Assembly (NCBI RefSeq): GCF_002575655.3
Contig: NC_053035.3
Location: 374,829,792-374,893,791 of the forward strand
Length of the DNA: 64,000 nt
From: Aegilops tauschii subsp. strangulata
Taxonomy: Eukaryota; Streptophyta; Magnoliopsida; Poales; Poaceae
Direction: 5' to 3'
The notes below the pieces were generated by a model that searched no databases, had not been told where the DNA came from, and saw only the letters and a list, made by a program, of their open reading frames with translations. Below are positions 1 to 11,453 of the stretch, in pieces (within the stretch, counting starts at the first letter, position 1; the number at the start of each line of letters is the position of its first letter). Position numbers and translations under genes: made by a program.

Positions 1-835
1 GTAAGTTGTCATCGGTGCAAGCAATAAAAATTGCTCTCTAAATATGTATGATTGATTGGTGTGGAGGAAATAAGCTTTATACAATCTTGTGATGTGGAAG
101 AAATAAAAGCGACGGACTGCATAATAAAGGTTCATATCACAAGGGGCAATATAAAGTGACGTTCTTTCGCATTAAGATTTTGTGCATCCAACCCTGAAAG
201 CGCATGGCAACCTCTGCTTCCCTCTGCGAAGGGCCTATCTTTTATTATTATCTTCTTCCTTATGCAAGAGTCATGGTGATCTTCACCTTTCCTTTTTACA
301 TTTTATCCTTTGGCAAGCACAGGATGTTGGAAAGATCCTGATAGATATATCTAATTGGATGTAAGTCAGCATGAGTTATTATTGTTGACATTACCCTTGA
401 GGTAAAAGGTTGGGAGGCGAAACTATAAGCCCCTATATTTCTCTGTGTCCGATAAAAACTCCGTAACCACGAGTATTGCGTGAGTGTTAGCAATTATGAA
501 AGACTAAATGATAGTTGAGTATGTGGACTTGCTAGAAAGCTCTGACATAGACTCTTTCTGATATTATGATAAATTGCAATTGCCTCAATGACTGAGATTA
601 TAGTTTGTTGGTTCTCAATAAAGTTTCTGATTCATACTTTTGCATTGTGAATAGATTATTACTTGAGCATAAGAAATCATATGACAATATCCTTCTACGT
701 TGCTGTTATGAGAATAATCATGATGCCCTCATGTCCGTATTTTATTTTATCGACACCTCTACCTCTAAACATGTGGACATATTTATCGTTATCGGCTTCT
801 GCTTGAGGACAAGCGAGGTCTAAGCTTGAGGGAGT
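1..835 (+). mobile_element. 3' internal (untranslated) part of plus-strand Gypsy element A
   Basis: This stretch precedes a 3' LTR and ends in a purine-rich tract (AAGCTTGAGGGAG, about 821-833), as expected of a polypurine tract that primes plus-strand DNA synthesis. No convincing coding frame is present; the short open frames are small and lack recognisable domains. The rest of the element lies to the left of the window, so its gag and pol content cannot be judged. The assignment follows from the position immediately upstream of the LTR and the polypurine-like end. Confidence 0.7.
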
Positions 836-2356
836 TGATACATCCATTTTGCATCATGCTTTTATATCGATATTTATTGCATTATGGGCTGTTATTACAC
901 GTTATGTCACAATACTTATGCAAATTCTCTCTTATTTTACAAGGTTTACATAAGGAGGGAGAATGCCGGTAGCTGGAATTCTGGGCTGGAAAAGGAGCAA
1001 ATATTAGAGACCTATTCCGCACAACTCCAAAAGTCCTGAAACTCCACAAAAGCTATTTTGGAAATAATAAAAAATACTGAGCGGAAGAAAAATGTCAGGG
1101 GGGCCACCACCTGCCCACGAGGGTGGGGGCGCGCCCTACCCCCCAGGGCGCGCCCCCTGCCTCGTGGGCCCCCTGTTGGCTCTCCGGTGGCCATCTTCTG
1201 CTATATGAAGTCTTTTGTCCTGGAAAAAATCATAAGCAACCTTTCGGGACGAGACTCCGCCGCCACGAGGCGGAACCTTGGCGGAACCAATCTAGGGCTC
1301 CGACAGAGCTGTTCTGCCGGGGACACTTCCCTCCGGGAGGGGGAAATCATCGCCCTCGTCATCACCAATGCTCCTCTCATCGGGAGAGGGCAATCTCCAT
1401 CAACATATTCACCAGCACCATCTCCTCTCAAAACCCTAGTTCATCTCTTGTATCCAATTCTTGTCTCCAAGTCCGGGATTGGTACTAGTAGGTTGCTAGT
1501 AGTGTTGATTACTCCTTGTAGTTGATGCTAGTTGGTTTATTTGGTGGAAGATCATATGTTCAGATCCTATATGCATATTAATACCCCTCTGATTATGAAC
1601 ATGAATATGCTTTGTGAGTAGTTATGTTTGTTCCTGAGGACATGGGAGAAGTCTTGCTATTAGTAGTCATGTGAATTTGGTATTCATTCGATATTTTGAT
1701 GAGATGTATGTTGTCTATCCTCTAGTGGTGTTATGTGAACGTCGACTACATAACACTTCACCATTAGTTGGGCCTATAGGAAGGCATTGGGAAGTAATAA
1801 GTATATGATGGGTTGCTAGAGTGACAGAAGCTTAAACCCTAGTTTATGCGTTGCTTCGTAAGGGGCTGATTTGGATCCATATGTTTCAGGCTATGGTTAG
1901 GTTTACCTTAATACTTTTGTTGTAGTTGCGGATGCTTGCAATAGAGGTTAATCATAAGTGGTATGCTTGTTCAAGTAAGAACAACACCCAAGCTCCGGTC
2001 CACCCACATATCAAATTATCAAAGTACCGAACGCGAATCATATGAACGTGATGAAAACTAGCTTGACGATAATTCCCATGTGTCCTCGGGAGCGCTTTTC
2101 TCTATATAAGAGTTTGTCCAGGCTTGTTCTTTGCTACAAAAAGGATTGGGCCACCTTGCTGCACTTTATTTACTTTTGTTACTTGTTGCTCGTTACAAAT
2201 TATCTTATCACAAAACTATCTGTTACCACTTATTTCAGTACTTGTAGAGAATACCTTGCTGAAAACCGCTTATCATTTCTTTCTGCTCCTCGTTGGGTTC
2301 GACACTCTTACTTATCGAAAGGACTACGATAGATCCCCTATACTTGTGGGTCATCA
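836..2356 (+). mobile_element. 3' LTR of Gypsy element A
   Basis: The LTR starts TGATACATCC and ends GTGGGTCATCA, with TG...CA ends. It has a GC-rich middle containing the GGGCGCGCCC-type blocks common in Triticeae Gypsy LTRs. It is complete at its right end, where it abuts sequence homologous to the interior of element B's LTR (2357 matches about 17780). This shows that A inserted into B. The predicted 5-bp target duplication is GGAGG (2357-2361), but the other copy is outside the window. The type resembles Sabrina/WHAM/Fatima-like Gypsy elements; the family name is not resolved. Confidence 0.8.
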
Positions 2357-2712
2357 GGAGGCCACACACGAGTCCTTCGCACCTACACAAACAAATAAAT
2401 CCTCGCAACCAACGCGATAAGGGGTTGTCAATCCCTTCATGGTCACTTACGAGAGTGAGATCTGATAGATATGATAGGATAATATTTTTGGTATTTTTAT
2501 GATAAAGATGCAAAGTAAAATAAAAGCAAAATAAAAGGCAACGGAAATAGCTAAGTGTTGGAAGATTAATATGATGGAAAATAGACCCGGGGGCCATAGC
2601 TAGGTTTCACTAGTGGCTTCTCTCAAGAGCATAAGTATTTACGGTGGGTGAACAAATTACTGTTGAGCAATTGACAGAATTGAGCATAGTTATGAGAATA
2701 TCTAGGTATGAT
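2357..2712 (-). mobile_element. Left fragment of the 3' LTR of Gypsy element B
   Basis: The sequence aligns closely with 17780-18131, the equivalent part of the other LTR of the same element, including the run ACAAACAAATAAATCCTCGC and the following AT-rich segment. It breaks off at ATGAT, which is repeated after the Copia element at 11449-11453. The homology then resumes at 11454. Confidence 0.85.
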
Positions 2713-4435
2713 TGTTGGAAATATGCCCTAGAGGCAATAATAAATGGTTATTATTATATTTCTTTGTTCATGATAATTGTCTATTGTTCATGCTATAATT
2801 GTGTTATCCGAAAATCGTAATACATGTGTGAATATATAGACCACAACGTGTCCCTAGTAAGCCTCTAGTTGACTAGCTCGTTGATCAACAGATAGTCATG
2901 GTTTCCTGACTATGGACATTGGATGTCATTGATAACGGGATCACATCATTAGGAGAATGATGTGAGGGACAAGACCCAATCCTAAGCATAGCATAAAAGA
3001 TCGTGTAGTTCGTTTGCTAGAGCTTTTCCAATGTCAAGTATCTTTTCCTTAGACCATGAGATCGTGTAACTCCCGGATGCCGTAGGAGTGCTTTGGGTGT
3101 ACCCAACGTCACAACGTAACTGGGTGACTATAAAGGTACACTACGGGTATCTCTGAAAGTGTCTGTTGGGTTGACACGGATCGAGACTGGGATTTGTCAC
3201 TCCGTATGACGGAGAGGTATCTCTGGGCCCACTCGGTAATGCATCATCATAATGAGCTCAATGTGACTAAGGAGTTAGCCACAGGATCATGCATTAAGGT
3301 ACGAGTAAAGTGACTTGCCGGTAACGAGATTGAACAAGGTATTGGGATACCGACGATCGAATCTCGGGCAAGTAACATACCGATTGACAAAGGGAATTGT
3401 ATACGGGATTGATTGAATCCTCGACATCGTGGTTCATCCGATGAGATCATCGTGGAACATGTGGGAGCCAACATGGGTATCCAGATCCCGCTGTTGGTTA
3501 TTGACCGGAGAGGTGTCTCGGTCATGTCTGCATGTCTCCCGAACCCGTAGGGTCTACACACTTAAGGTTCGGTGACGCTAGGGTTGTAGAGATATTAGTA
3601 TGCGGAAACCCGAAAGTTGTTCGGAGTCCCGGATGAGATCCCGGACGTCACGAGGAGTTCCAGAATGGTCCGGAGGTGAAGAATTATATATAGGAAGTCC
3701 AGTTTCGGCCACCGGGAAAGTTTTGGGGGTTATCGGTATTGTACCGGGACCACCGGAAGGGTCCCGGGGGTCCACCGGGTGGGGCCACCTGTCCCGGAGG
3801 GGCCCATGGGCTGAAGTGGGAGGGGAACCAGCCCCTAGTGGGCTGGGGCGCCCCCCATGGGCCCCCCTGGGCCTAGGGTTGGAAACCCTGGGGTGGGGGG
3901 CGCCCCACCTGACTTGGGGGGCGCCCCACCTGACTTGGGGGGCAAGTTTCCCCCTGGCCGCCGCTCCCCTTGTAGATGGGATCCAGGGCCGGCGCCCCCC
4001 AAGGGTGCCTATATATAGTGGGGGGAGGGAGGGCAGCAGCACCACAGCCCCTGGCGCCTCCCTCTCCCCCTGCAACACCTCTCTCTCCCGCTTTTGCTTG
4101 GCGAAGCCCTGCCGGGATCCCGCTACTTCCACCACCACGCCGTCGTGCTGCTGGATCTCCATCAACCTCTCCTTCCCCCTTGCTGGATCAAGAAGGAGGA
4201 GACGTCGCTGCTCCGTACGTGTGTTGAACGTAGAGGTGCCGTCCGTTCGGCACTCGGTCATCGGTGATTTGGATCACGGCGAGTACGACTCCATCAACCC
4301 CGTTCATTAGAACGCTTCCGCTCGCGATCTACAAGGGTATGTAGATGCACTCCTTTCCCCTCTTTGCTAGTATACTCCATAGATGGATCTTGGTGATGCG
4401 TGGGAAATTTTAAAATTCTACTACGATCCCCAACG
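2713..4435 (+). repeat. 5' LTR of the Copia element
   Basis: The LTR is 1,723 bp and begins TGTTGG. It should end CCCCAACA, but here the last base is G, giving CCCCAACG. A TATA-like CTATATATAG lies at about 4009-4018, followed by a C-rich leader. It differs from the 3' LTR by an extra copy of a GC-rich block of about 20 bp (CGCCCCACCTGACTTGGGG, around 3900-3940), which explains most of the length difference. Confidence 0.92.
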
Positions 4436-5731
4436 GTGGCATCATGAGCCAGGCCTATGCGTAGTTACTATGCACGAGTATAACACAAAGCAGTTGTGGG
4501 CGTAGATGTTGCCAATTCTTCTTGCCGCTACTAGTCTTATCTTGTTTCGGCGGTATTGTGGGATGAAGCGGCCCGGACCGACCTTACACGTACGCTTACG
4601 TGAGTCAGGTTCCACCGACTGACATGCACTAGTTGCATAAGGTGGCTAGCGGGTGTCTGTCTCTCCCACTTTAGTCGGAACGGATTCGATGAAAAGGGTC
4701 CTTATGAAGGGTAAATAGAAATTGGCATATCACGTTGTGGTTTTACGTAGGTAAGAAACGTTCTTGCTAGAAACCTATACAAGCCACGTAAAAACTTGCA
4801 ACAACAATTAGAGGACGTCTAACTTGTTTTTGCAGCATGTGCCTTGTGATGTGATATGGCCAGAAGATGTGATGAATGATATATGTGATGTATGAGATTG
4901 ATCATATTCTTGTAATAGGAATCACGACTTGCATGTCGATGAGTATGACAACCGGCAGGAGCCATAGGAGTTGTCTTTATTTTTTGTATGACCTGCGTGT
5001 CATTGAATAACGCCATGTAAATTACTTTACTTTATTGCTAAACACATTAGCCGTAGAAGTAGAAGTAATCGTTGGCGTGACAACTTCATGAAGACACAAT
5101 GATGGAGATCATGGTGTCATGCCGGTGACGAAGATGATCATGGTGCCCCGAAGATGGAGATCAAAGGAGCAAAATGATAATGGCCATATCATGTCACTAT
5201 TTGATTGCATGTGATGTTTATCATGTTTTGCATCTTATTTGCTTAGAACGACGGTAGTAAGTAAGATGATCCCTTATAATAATTTCAAGAAAGTGTTCCT
5301 CCTAACTGTGCACCGTTGCGAAGGTTCGTTGTTTCGAAGCACCACGTGATGATCGGGTGTGATAGATTCTAACGTTCGCATACAACGGGTGTTGATGAGC
5401 CTAGCATGTACAGACATGGCCTCGGAACACACGCAATACACTTAGGTTGACTTGACGAGCCTAGCATGTACAGACATGGCCTCGGAACACGGAAGACTGA
5501 AAGGTCGAGCATGAGTCGTATAGAAGATACGATCAACATGGAGATGTTCACCGATCTTGACTAGTCCGTCTCACGTGATGATCGGACACGGCCTAGTTAA
5601 CTCGGATCATGTTTCACTTAGATGACTAGAGGGATGTCTATCTGAGTGGGAGTTCATTGAGTAATTTGATTAGATGAACTTAATTATCGTGAACTTAGTC
5701 TAAAATCTTTACAATATGTCTTGTAGATCAA
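4436..5731 (+). other. Copia leader (primer site and 5' untranslated region)
   Basis: The first bases after the LTR (GTGGCATCATGAGCC) occupy the primer-binding-site position and weakly resemble the usual initiator-tRNA-Met complement. The rest has no long open frame. A 34-bp block (GAGCCTAGCATGTACAGACA and following bases) occurs twice, at 5397 and 5457, giving a 60-bp period. Packaging or regulatory signals may lie here, but none is identifiable from sequence alone. Confidence 0.7.
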
Positions 5732-6997
5732 ATGGCCCACGTTGTCCTCAACTTCAATGCGTTCCTAGAGAAAACCAAGCTGAAAGATGATGGCAGCAAC
5801 TATACGGACTGGGTCCGGAACCTGAGGATCATCCTCATAGCTGCCAAGAAAGATTATGTCCTAGAAGCACCGCTAGGTGAAGCACCCATCCTAGAGAACC
5901 AAGACGTTATGAACGCTTGGCAATCACGTGCTGATGATTACTCCCTCGTTCAGTGTGGCATGCTTTACAGCTTAGAACCGGGGCTCCAAAAGCGTTTTGA
6001 GAAGCATGGAGCATATGAGATGTTCGAAGAGCTGAAAATGGTTTTCCAAGCTCATGCCCGGGTCGAGAGATATGAAGTCTTCGACAAGTTCTTCAGCTGT
6101 AAAATGGAGGAAAATAGTTCTGTTAGTGAGCACATACTCAGAATGTCTGGGTTACACAACCGCTTGTCTCAGCTGGGAGTTAATCTCCCGGATGACGCGG
6201 TCATTGACAGAATCCTTCAGTCGCTTCCACCGAGCTACAAGAGCTTTGTGATGAACTTCAATATGCAGGGGATGGAAAAGACCATTCCTGAGGTATATTC
6301 AATGCTGAAATCAGCGGAAGTGGAGATCAAAAAGGAACATCAAGTGTTGATGGTGAATAAAACCACTAAGTTCAAGAAAGGCAAGGGTAAGAAGAACTTC
6401 AAGAAGGACGGCAAGGGAGTTGCCACGCCCGGTAAGCCAGTTGCCGGGAAGAAGTCGAAGAGTGGACCCAAGCCTGAGACTGAGTGCTTTTATTGCAAGG
6501 GAAGTGGTCACTGGAAGCGGAACTGCCCCAAATACTTAGCGGACAAGAAGGCCGGCAACACCAAAGGTATATGTGATATACATGTAATTGATGTGTACCT
6601 TACCAGTACTCGTAGTAGCTCCTGGGTATTTGATACCGGTGCGGTTGCTCATATTTGTAACTCAAAACAGGAACTGCAGAATAAGCGGAGACTGGCGAAG
6701 GACGAGGTGACGATGCGCGTCGGGAATGGTTTCAAGGTCGATGTGATCGCCGTCGGCACGCTACCTCTACATTTACCTACGGGATTAGTTTTAAACCTCA
6801 ATAATTGTTATTTAGTTCCATCTTTGAGCATGAACATTGTATCAGGATCTCGTTTAATTCAAGATGGCTACTCATTTAAATCTGAGAATAATGGTTGTTC
6901 TATTTATATGAGAGATATGTTTTATGGTCATGCCCCGCTGGTCAATGGTTTATTCTTGATGAATCTCGAACGTGATGTACACATATTCATAGTGTGA
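5732..6997 (+). CDS. Copia Gag and aspartic protease polyprotein (421 aa)
   Basis: The frame encodes the structural Gag protein, which forms the virus-like particle, followed by the protease that cleaves the polyprotein. Residues about 1-200 look like a Copia Gag core. A lysine-rich stretch at about 211-245 precedes a CCHC zinc knuckle (C-x2-C-x4-H-x4-C, residues 252-265), which should bind the RNA. The protease active site DTG is at residues 301-303 (WVFDTGAVAHIC). The start codon follows the leader and is the first ATG that opens this frame. The frame closes at TGA 6995-6997, just where the pol frame begins. Related elements usually read through here, so a small insertion near 6980 probably broke a single gag-pol frame. 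Confidence 0.9.
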   Translation: MAHVVLNFNAFLEKTKLKDDGSNYTDWVRNLRIILIAAKKDYVLEAPLGEAPILENQDVMNAWQSRADDYSLVQCGMLYSLEPGLQKRFEKHGAYEMFEELKMVFQAHARVERYEVFDKFFSCKMEENSSVSEHILRMSGLHNRLSQLGVNLPDDAVIDRILQSLPPSYKSFVMNFNMQGMEKTIPEVYSMLKSAEVEIKKEHQVLMVNKTTKFKKGKGKKNFKKDGKGVATPGKPVAGKKSKSGPKPETECFYCKGSGHWKRNCPKYLADKKAGNTKGICDIHVIDVYLTSTRSSSWVFDTGAVAHICNSKQELQNKRRLAKDEVTMRVGNGFKVDVIAVGTLPLHLPTGLVLNLNNCYLVPSLSMNIVSGSRLIQDGYSFKSENNGCSIYMRDMFYGHAPLVNGLFLMNLERDVHIFIV

Positions 6998-9708
6998 ATA
7001 CCAAAAGATGTAAAGTTGATAACGATAGTCCCACATACTTGTGGCACTGCCGCCTTGGTCACATTGGTGTCAAGCGCATGAAGAAGCTCCATGCAGATGG
7101 ACTTTTGGAGTCTCTTGATTACGAATCATTTGACACGTGCGAACCATGCCTCATGGGTAAGATGACCAAGACTCCGTTCGGAACAATGGAGCAAGCAACC
7201 AACTTATTGGAAATCATACATACTGATGTGTGTGGTCCAATGAGTGTTGAGGCTCGCGGAGGATATCGTTATGTTCTCACTCTCACTGATGACTTAAGTA
7301 GATATGGGTATGTCTACCTATTGAAACACAAGTCTGAAACCTTTGAAAAGTTCAAGGAATTTCAGAGTGAGGTTGAGAATCAACGTGATAGGAAAATAAA
7401 GTTCTTACGATCAGATCGTGGTGGAGAATATTTAAGTCACGAATTTGGTGCGCACTTAAGGAAATGTGGAATCGTTTCACAACTCACGCCGCCTGGAACA
7501 CCTCAGCGAAATGGTGTGTCCGAACGTCGTAATCGCACTCTATTGGATATGGTGCGATCTATGATGTCTCTTACCGATCTACCGCTCTCATTTTGGGGCT
7601 ATGCTTTAGAGACTGCTACATTCACTTTAAATAGGGCTCCGTCGAAATCCGTTGAGACGACACCGTATGAATTATGGTTTGGGAAGAAACCTAAGCTGTC
7701 GTTTCTAAAAGTTTGGGGATGCGATGCTTATGTCAAGAAACTTCAACCTGAAAAGCTCGAACCCAAGTCGGAAAAATGCGTCTTCATAGGATACCCTAAG
7801 GAAACCATTGGGTATACCTTCTACCTCAGATCCGAAGGCAAGATCTTTGTTGCCAAGAATGGGTCCTTTCTGGAGAAAGAGTTTCTCTCGAAAGAATTAA
7901 GTGGGAGGAAAGTGGAACTTGATGAGGTGATAGTCACCCCTTCCGAACCGGAAAGTAGCGCAGCGCGGGAAGATGTTCCTGTGGTGCCTACACCGACTGG
8001 GGAGGAAGTTAATGATGATGATCATGAAGCTTCAGATCAAGTTACTGCTGAACTTCGTAGGTCCACAAGGACACGTTCCGCACCAGAGTGGTACGGCAAC
8101 CCTGTCCTGGAAATCATGTTGTTAGAAAACGGTGAACCTTCAAACTATGACGAAGTGATGGCGGGCCCGGATTCCGACAAATGGCTAGAAGCCATGAAAT
8201 CCGAGATAGGATCCATGTATGAAAACGAAGTATGGACTTTGACTGACTTGCCCGATGATCGGCGAGCCATAGAAAATAAATGGATCTTTAAGAAGAAGAC
8301 AGACGCGGATGGTAATGTGACTATCTATAAGGCTCGACTTGTCGCTAAGGGTTATCGACAAGTTCAAGGGGTTGACTACGATGAGACTTTCTCACCCGTA
8401 GCGAAGCTGAAGTCCGTCCGAATCATGTTAGCAATTGCCGCATTCTATGATTATGAGATATGGCAAATGGACGTCAAAACGGCATTCCTTAATGGCTTTC
8501 TTAAGGAAGAATTGTATATCATGCAGCCGGAAGGTTTTGTCGATCCTAAGAATGCTAACAAGGTATGCAAGCTCCAGCGCTCCATCTATGGACTGGTGCA
8601 AGCATCTCGGAGTTGGAACATTCGTTTTGATGAGATGATCAAAGCGTTTGGGTTTACACAGACTTATGGAGAAGCCCGTGTTTACAAGAAAGTGAGTGGG
8701 AGCTGTGTAGCATTTCTCTTATTATATGTGGATGACATACTATTGATGGGAAATGATATAGAATTCTTGGAAAGTATAAAGGCCTACTTGAATAAGTGTT
8801 TTTCAATGAAGGACCTTGGAGAAGCTGCTTATATATTAGGCATCAAGATCTATAGAGATAGATCAAGACGCCTCATTGGTCTTTCACAGAGTACGTACCT
8901 TGACAAGATATTGAAGAAGTTCAATATGGATCAGTCCAAGAAGGGGTTCTTGCCTGTATTGCAAGGTGTGCAATTGAGCACGGCTCAATGCCCGACCACG
9001 GCAGAAGATAGAGAAAAGATGAGTGTCATCTCCTATGCCTCGGCCATAGGGTCTATTATGTATGCCATGCTGTGTACCAGACCTGATGTAAACCTTGCCG
9101 TAAGTTTGGTAGGAAGGTACCAAAGTAATCCCGGCATGGAACACTGGACAGCGGTCAAGAATATCCTGAAGTACCTGAAGAGGACTAAGGATATGTTTCC
9201 CATTTATGGAGGTGACGAAGAGCTCGTCGTAAAGGGTTACGTCGATGCTAGCTTCGACACAGATCTGGATGACTCGAAGTCACAAACCGGATACGTGTAT
9301 ATTTTGAATGGAGGGGTAGTAAGCTGGTGCAGTTGCAAGCAAAGTGTCGTGGTGGGATCTACATGTGAAGCGGAGTACATGGCAGCCTCAGAGGCAGCGC
9401 AAGAAGCAATCTGGATGAAGGAGTTCATTACTAACCTAGGGGTGATTCCCAATGCGTCGGGCCCGATGACTCTCTTCTGTGACAACACTGGAGCTATTGC
9501 CCTTGCCAAGGAGCCTAGGTTTCACAGGAAGACCAGGCATATCAAGCGTCGCTTCAACTCCATTCGTGAAAGTGTTCAAAATGGAGACATAGATATTTGT
9601 AAAGTACATACGGACCTGAATGTAGCAGATCCGTTGACTAAACCTCTCCCTAGAGCAAAACATGATCAACACCAGAACGCTATGGGTGTTCGATTCATCA
9701 CAATGTAA
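6994..9708 (+). CDS. Copia Pol: integrase, reverse transcriptase, RNase H (904 aa open frame)
   Basis: The order integrase then reverse transcriptase defines the Copia superfamily. A GAG-pre-integrase zinc-binding region (H18, H23, C49, C52) comes first. The integrase catalytic triad is visible as D78, D141 and E177, with the D-x35-E spacing. The reverse transcriptase has the first aspartate in QMDVKTAFLNG (D493) and the YVDD box at 578-581. RNase H shows YVDAS (D751), CEAEY (E792/E794) and LFCDN (D830). No stop interrupts the domains. The frame has no ATG at its left edge, so it was probably translated as part of a longer polyprotein. Uncoupling from gag by a frameshift makes autonomous activity unlikely. 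Confidence 0.92.
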   Translation: MNTKRCKVDNDSPTYLWHCRLGHIGVKRMKKLHADGLLESLDYESFDTCEPCLMGKMTKTPFGTMEQATNLLEIIHTDVCGPMSVEARGGYRYVLTLTDDLSRYGYVYLLKHKSETFEKFKEFQSEVENQRDRKIKFLRSDRGGEYLSHEFGAHLRKCGIVSQLTPPGTPQRNGVSERRNRTLLDMVRSMMSLTDLPLSFWGYALETATFTLNRAPSKSVETTPYELWFGKKPKLSFLKVWGCDAYVKKLQPEKLEPKSEKCVFIGYPKETIGYTFYLRSEGKIFVAKNGSFLEKEFLSKELSGRKVELDEVIVTPSEPESSAAREDVPVVPTPTGEEVNDDDHEASDQVTAELRRSTRTRSAPEWYGNPVLEIMLLENGEPSNYDEVMAGPDSDKWLEAMKSEIGSMYENEVWTLTDLPDDRRAIENKWIFKKKTDADGNVTIYKARLVAKGYRQVQGVDYDETFSPVAKLKSVRIMLAIAAFYDYEIWQMDVKTAFLNGFLKEELYIMQPEGFVDPKNANKVCKLQRSIYGLVQASRSWNIRFDEMIKAFGFTQTYGEARVYKKVSGSCVAFLLLYVDDILLMGNDIEFLESIKAYLNKCFSMKDLGEAAYILGIKIYRDRSRRLIGLSQSTYLDKILKKFNMDQSKKGFLPVLQGVQLSTAQCPTTAEDREKMSVISYASAIGSIMYAMLCTRPDVNLAVSLVGRYQSNPGMEHWTAVKNILKYLKRTKDMFPIYGGDEELVVKGYVDASFDTDLDDSKSQTGYVYILNGGVVSWCSCKQSVVVGSTCEAEYMAASEAAQEAIWMKEFITNLGVIPNASGPMTLFCDNTGAIALAKEPRFHRKTRHIKRRFNSIRESVQNGDIDICKVHTDLNVADPLTKPLPRAKHDQHQNAMGVRFITM

Positions 9709-9729
9709 CTAGATTATTGACTCTAGTGC

Positions 9730-9740
9730 AAGTGGGAGAC
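9730..9740 (+). promoter_or_regulatory. Polypurine tract of the Copia element
   Basis: The purine-rich AAGTGGGAGAC lies directly against the first base of the 3' LTR, the position from which plus-strand DNA synthesis is primed in Copia elements. Confidence 0.75.
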
Positions 9741-11448
9741 TGTTGGAAATATGCCCTAGAGGCAATAATAAATGGTTATTATTATATTTCTTTGTTCATG
9801 ATAATTGTCTATTGTTCATGCTATAATTGTGTTATCCGAAAATCGTAATACATGTGTGAATATATAGACCACAACGTGTCCCTAGTAAGCCTCTAGTTGA
9901 CTAGCTCGTTGATCAACAGATAGTCATGGTTTCCTGACTATGGACATTGGATGTCATTGATAACGGGATCACATCATTAGGAGAATGATGTGATGGACAA
10001 GACCCAATCTTAAGCATAGCATAAAAGATCGTGTAGTTCGTTTGCTAGAGCTTTTCCAATGTCAAGTATCTTTTCCTTAGACCATGAGATCGTGTAACTC
10101 CCGGATGCCGTAGGAGTGCTTTGGGTGTACCCAACGTCACAACGTAACTGGGTGACTATAAAGGTACACTACGGGTATCTCTGAAAGTGTCTGTTGGGTT
10201 GACACGGATCGAGACTGGGATTTGTCACTCCGTATGACGGAGAGGTATCTCTGGGCCCACTCGGTAATGCATCATCATAATGAGCTCAATGTGACTAAGG
10301 AGTTAGTCACGGGATCATGCATTACGGTACGAGTAAAGTGACTTGCCGGTAACGAGATTGAACAAGGTATTGGGATACCGACGATCGAATCTCGGGCAAG
10401 TAACATACCGATTGACAAAGGGAATTGTATACGGGATTGATTGAATCCTCGACATCGTGGTTCATCCGATGAGATCATCGTGGAACATGTGGGAGCCAAC
10501 ATGGGTATCCAGATCCCGCTGTTGGTTATTGACAGGAGAGGCGTCTCGGTCATGTCTGCATGTCTCCCGAACCCGTAGGGTCTACACACTTAAGGTTCGG
10601 TGACGCTAGGGTTGTAGAGATATTAGTATGCGGAAACCCGAAAGTTGTTCGGAGTCCCGGATGAGATCCCGGACATCACGAGGAGTTCCGGAATGGTCCG
10701 GAGGTGAAGAATTATATATAGGAAGTCCAGTTTCGGCCACCGGGAAAGTTTTGGGGGTTATCGGTATTGTACCGGGACCACTAGAAGGGTCCCGGGGGTC
10801 CATCGAGTGGGGCCACCTGTCCCGGAGGGCCCCATGGGCTGAAGTGGGAGGGGAACCAGCCCCTAGTGGGCTGGGGCGCCCCCCATGGGCCTCCCCTGCG
10901 CCTAGGGTTGGAAACCCTGGGGGTGGGGGGCGCCCCACCTGACTTGGGGGGCAAGTTTCCCCCCTGGCCGGCGCCCCCCCCTTGTAGATGGGATCCAGGG
11001 CCGGCGCCCCCCAAGGGGGCCTATATATAGTGGGGGGGAGGAAGGGCAGCAGCACCACAGCCCCTGGCGCCTCCCTCTCCCCCCGCAACACCTCTCTCTC
11101 CCGCTTGTGCTTGGCGAAGCCCTGCCGGGATCCCGCTACTTCCACCACCACGCCGTCGTGCTACTTGATCTCCATCAACCTCTCCTTCCCCCTTGCTGGA
11201 TCAAGAAGGAGGAGACGTCGCTGCTCCGTATGTGTGTTGAACGCGGAGGTGCCGTCCGTTCGGCACTCGGTCATCGGTGATTTGGATCACGGCGAGTACG
11301 ACTCCATCAACCCCGTTCATTAGAACGCTTCCGCTCGCGATCTACAAGGGTATGTAGATGCACTCCTTTCCCCTCGTTGCTAGTATACTCCATAGATGGA
11401 TCTTGGTGATGCGTTGGAAATTTTAAAATTCTACTATGATCCCCAACA
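9741..11448 (+). repeat. 3' LTR of the Copia element
   Basis: The LTR is 1,708 bp, starts TGTTGG and ends CCCCAACA. It is collinear with 2713-4435 apart from scattered single-base changes and the missing second copy of the GC-rich block. A TATA-like CTATATATAG is at 11021-11030. The target duplication ATGAT follows at 11449-11453. Confidence 0.93.
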
Positions 11449-11453
11449 ATGAT

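Larger units (their letters stand above)
2713..11448 (+). mobile_element. Complete Copia retrotransposon (Angela/WIS-like)
   Basis: The element has two nearly identical LTRs (2713-4435 and 9741-11448), a leader, a gag-protease frame, a pol frame with integrase, reverse transcriptase and RNase H in the Copia order, and a purine-rich tract before the 3' LTR. A perfect 5-bp target duplication ATGAT flanks it at 2708-2712 and 11449-11453. The LTR start TGTTGGAAATATGCCCTAG is one I recognise from wheat Angela/WIS elements. The first roughly 290 aligned LTR bases show only two differences, so the insertion looks recent. The gag-protease and pol frames are separated by a frameshift, so this copy is probably not functional. 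Confidence 0.93.

Noticed and set aside
3578..4310. Frames of 227-236 codons in the Copia 5' LTR
   Set aside because: They lie in the GC-rich LTR segment, occur on both strands and are disrupted in the 3' LTR copy.
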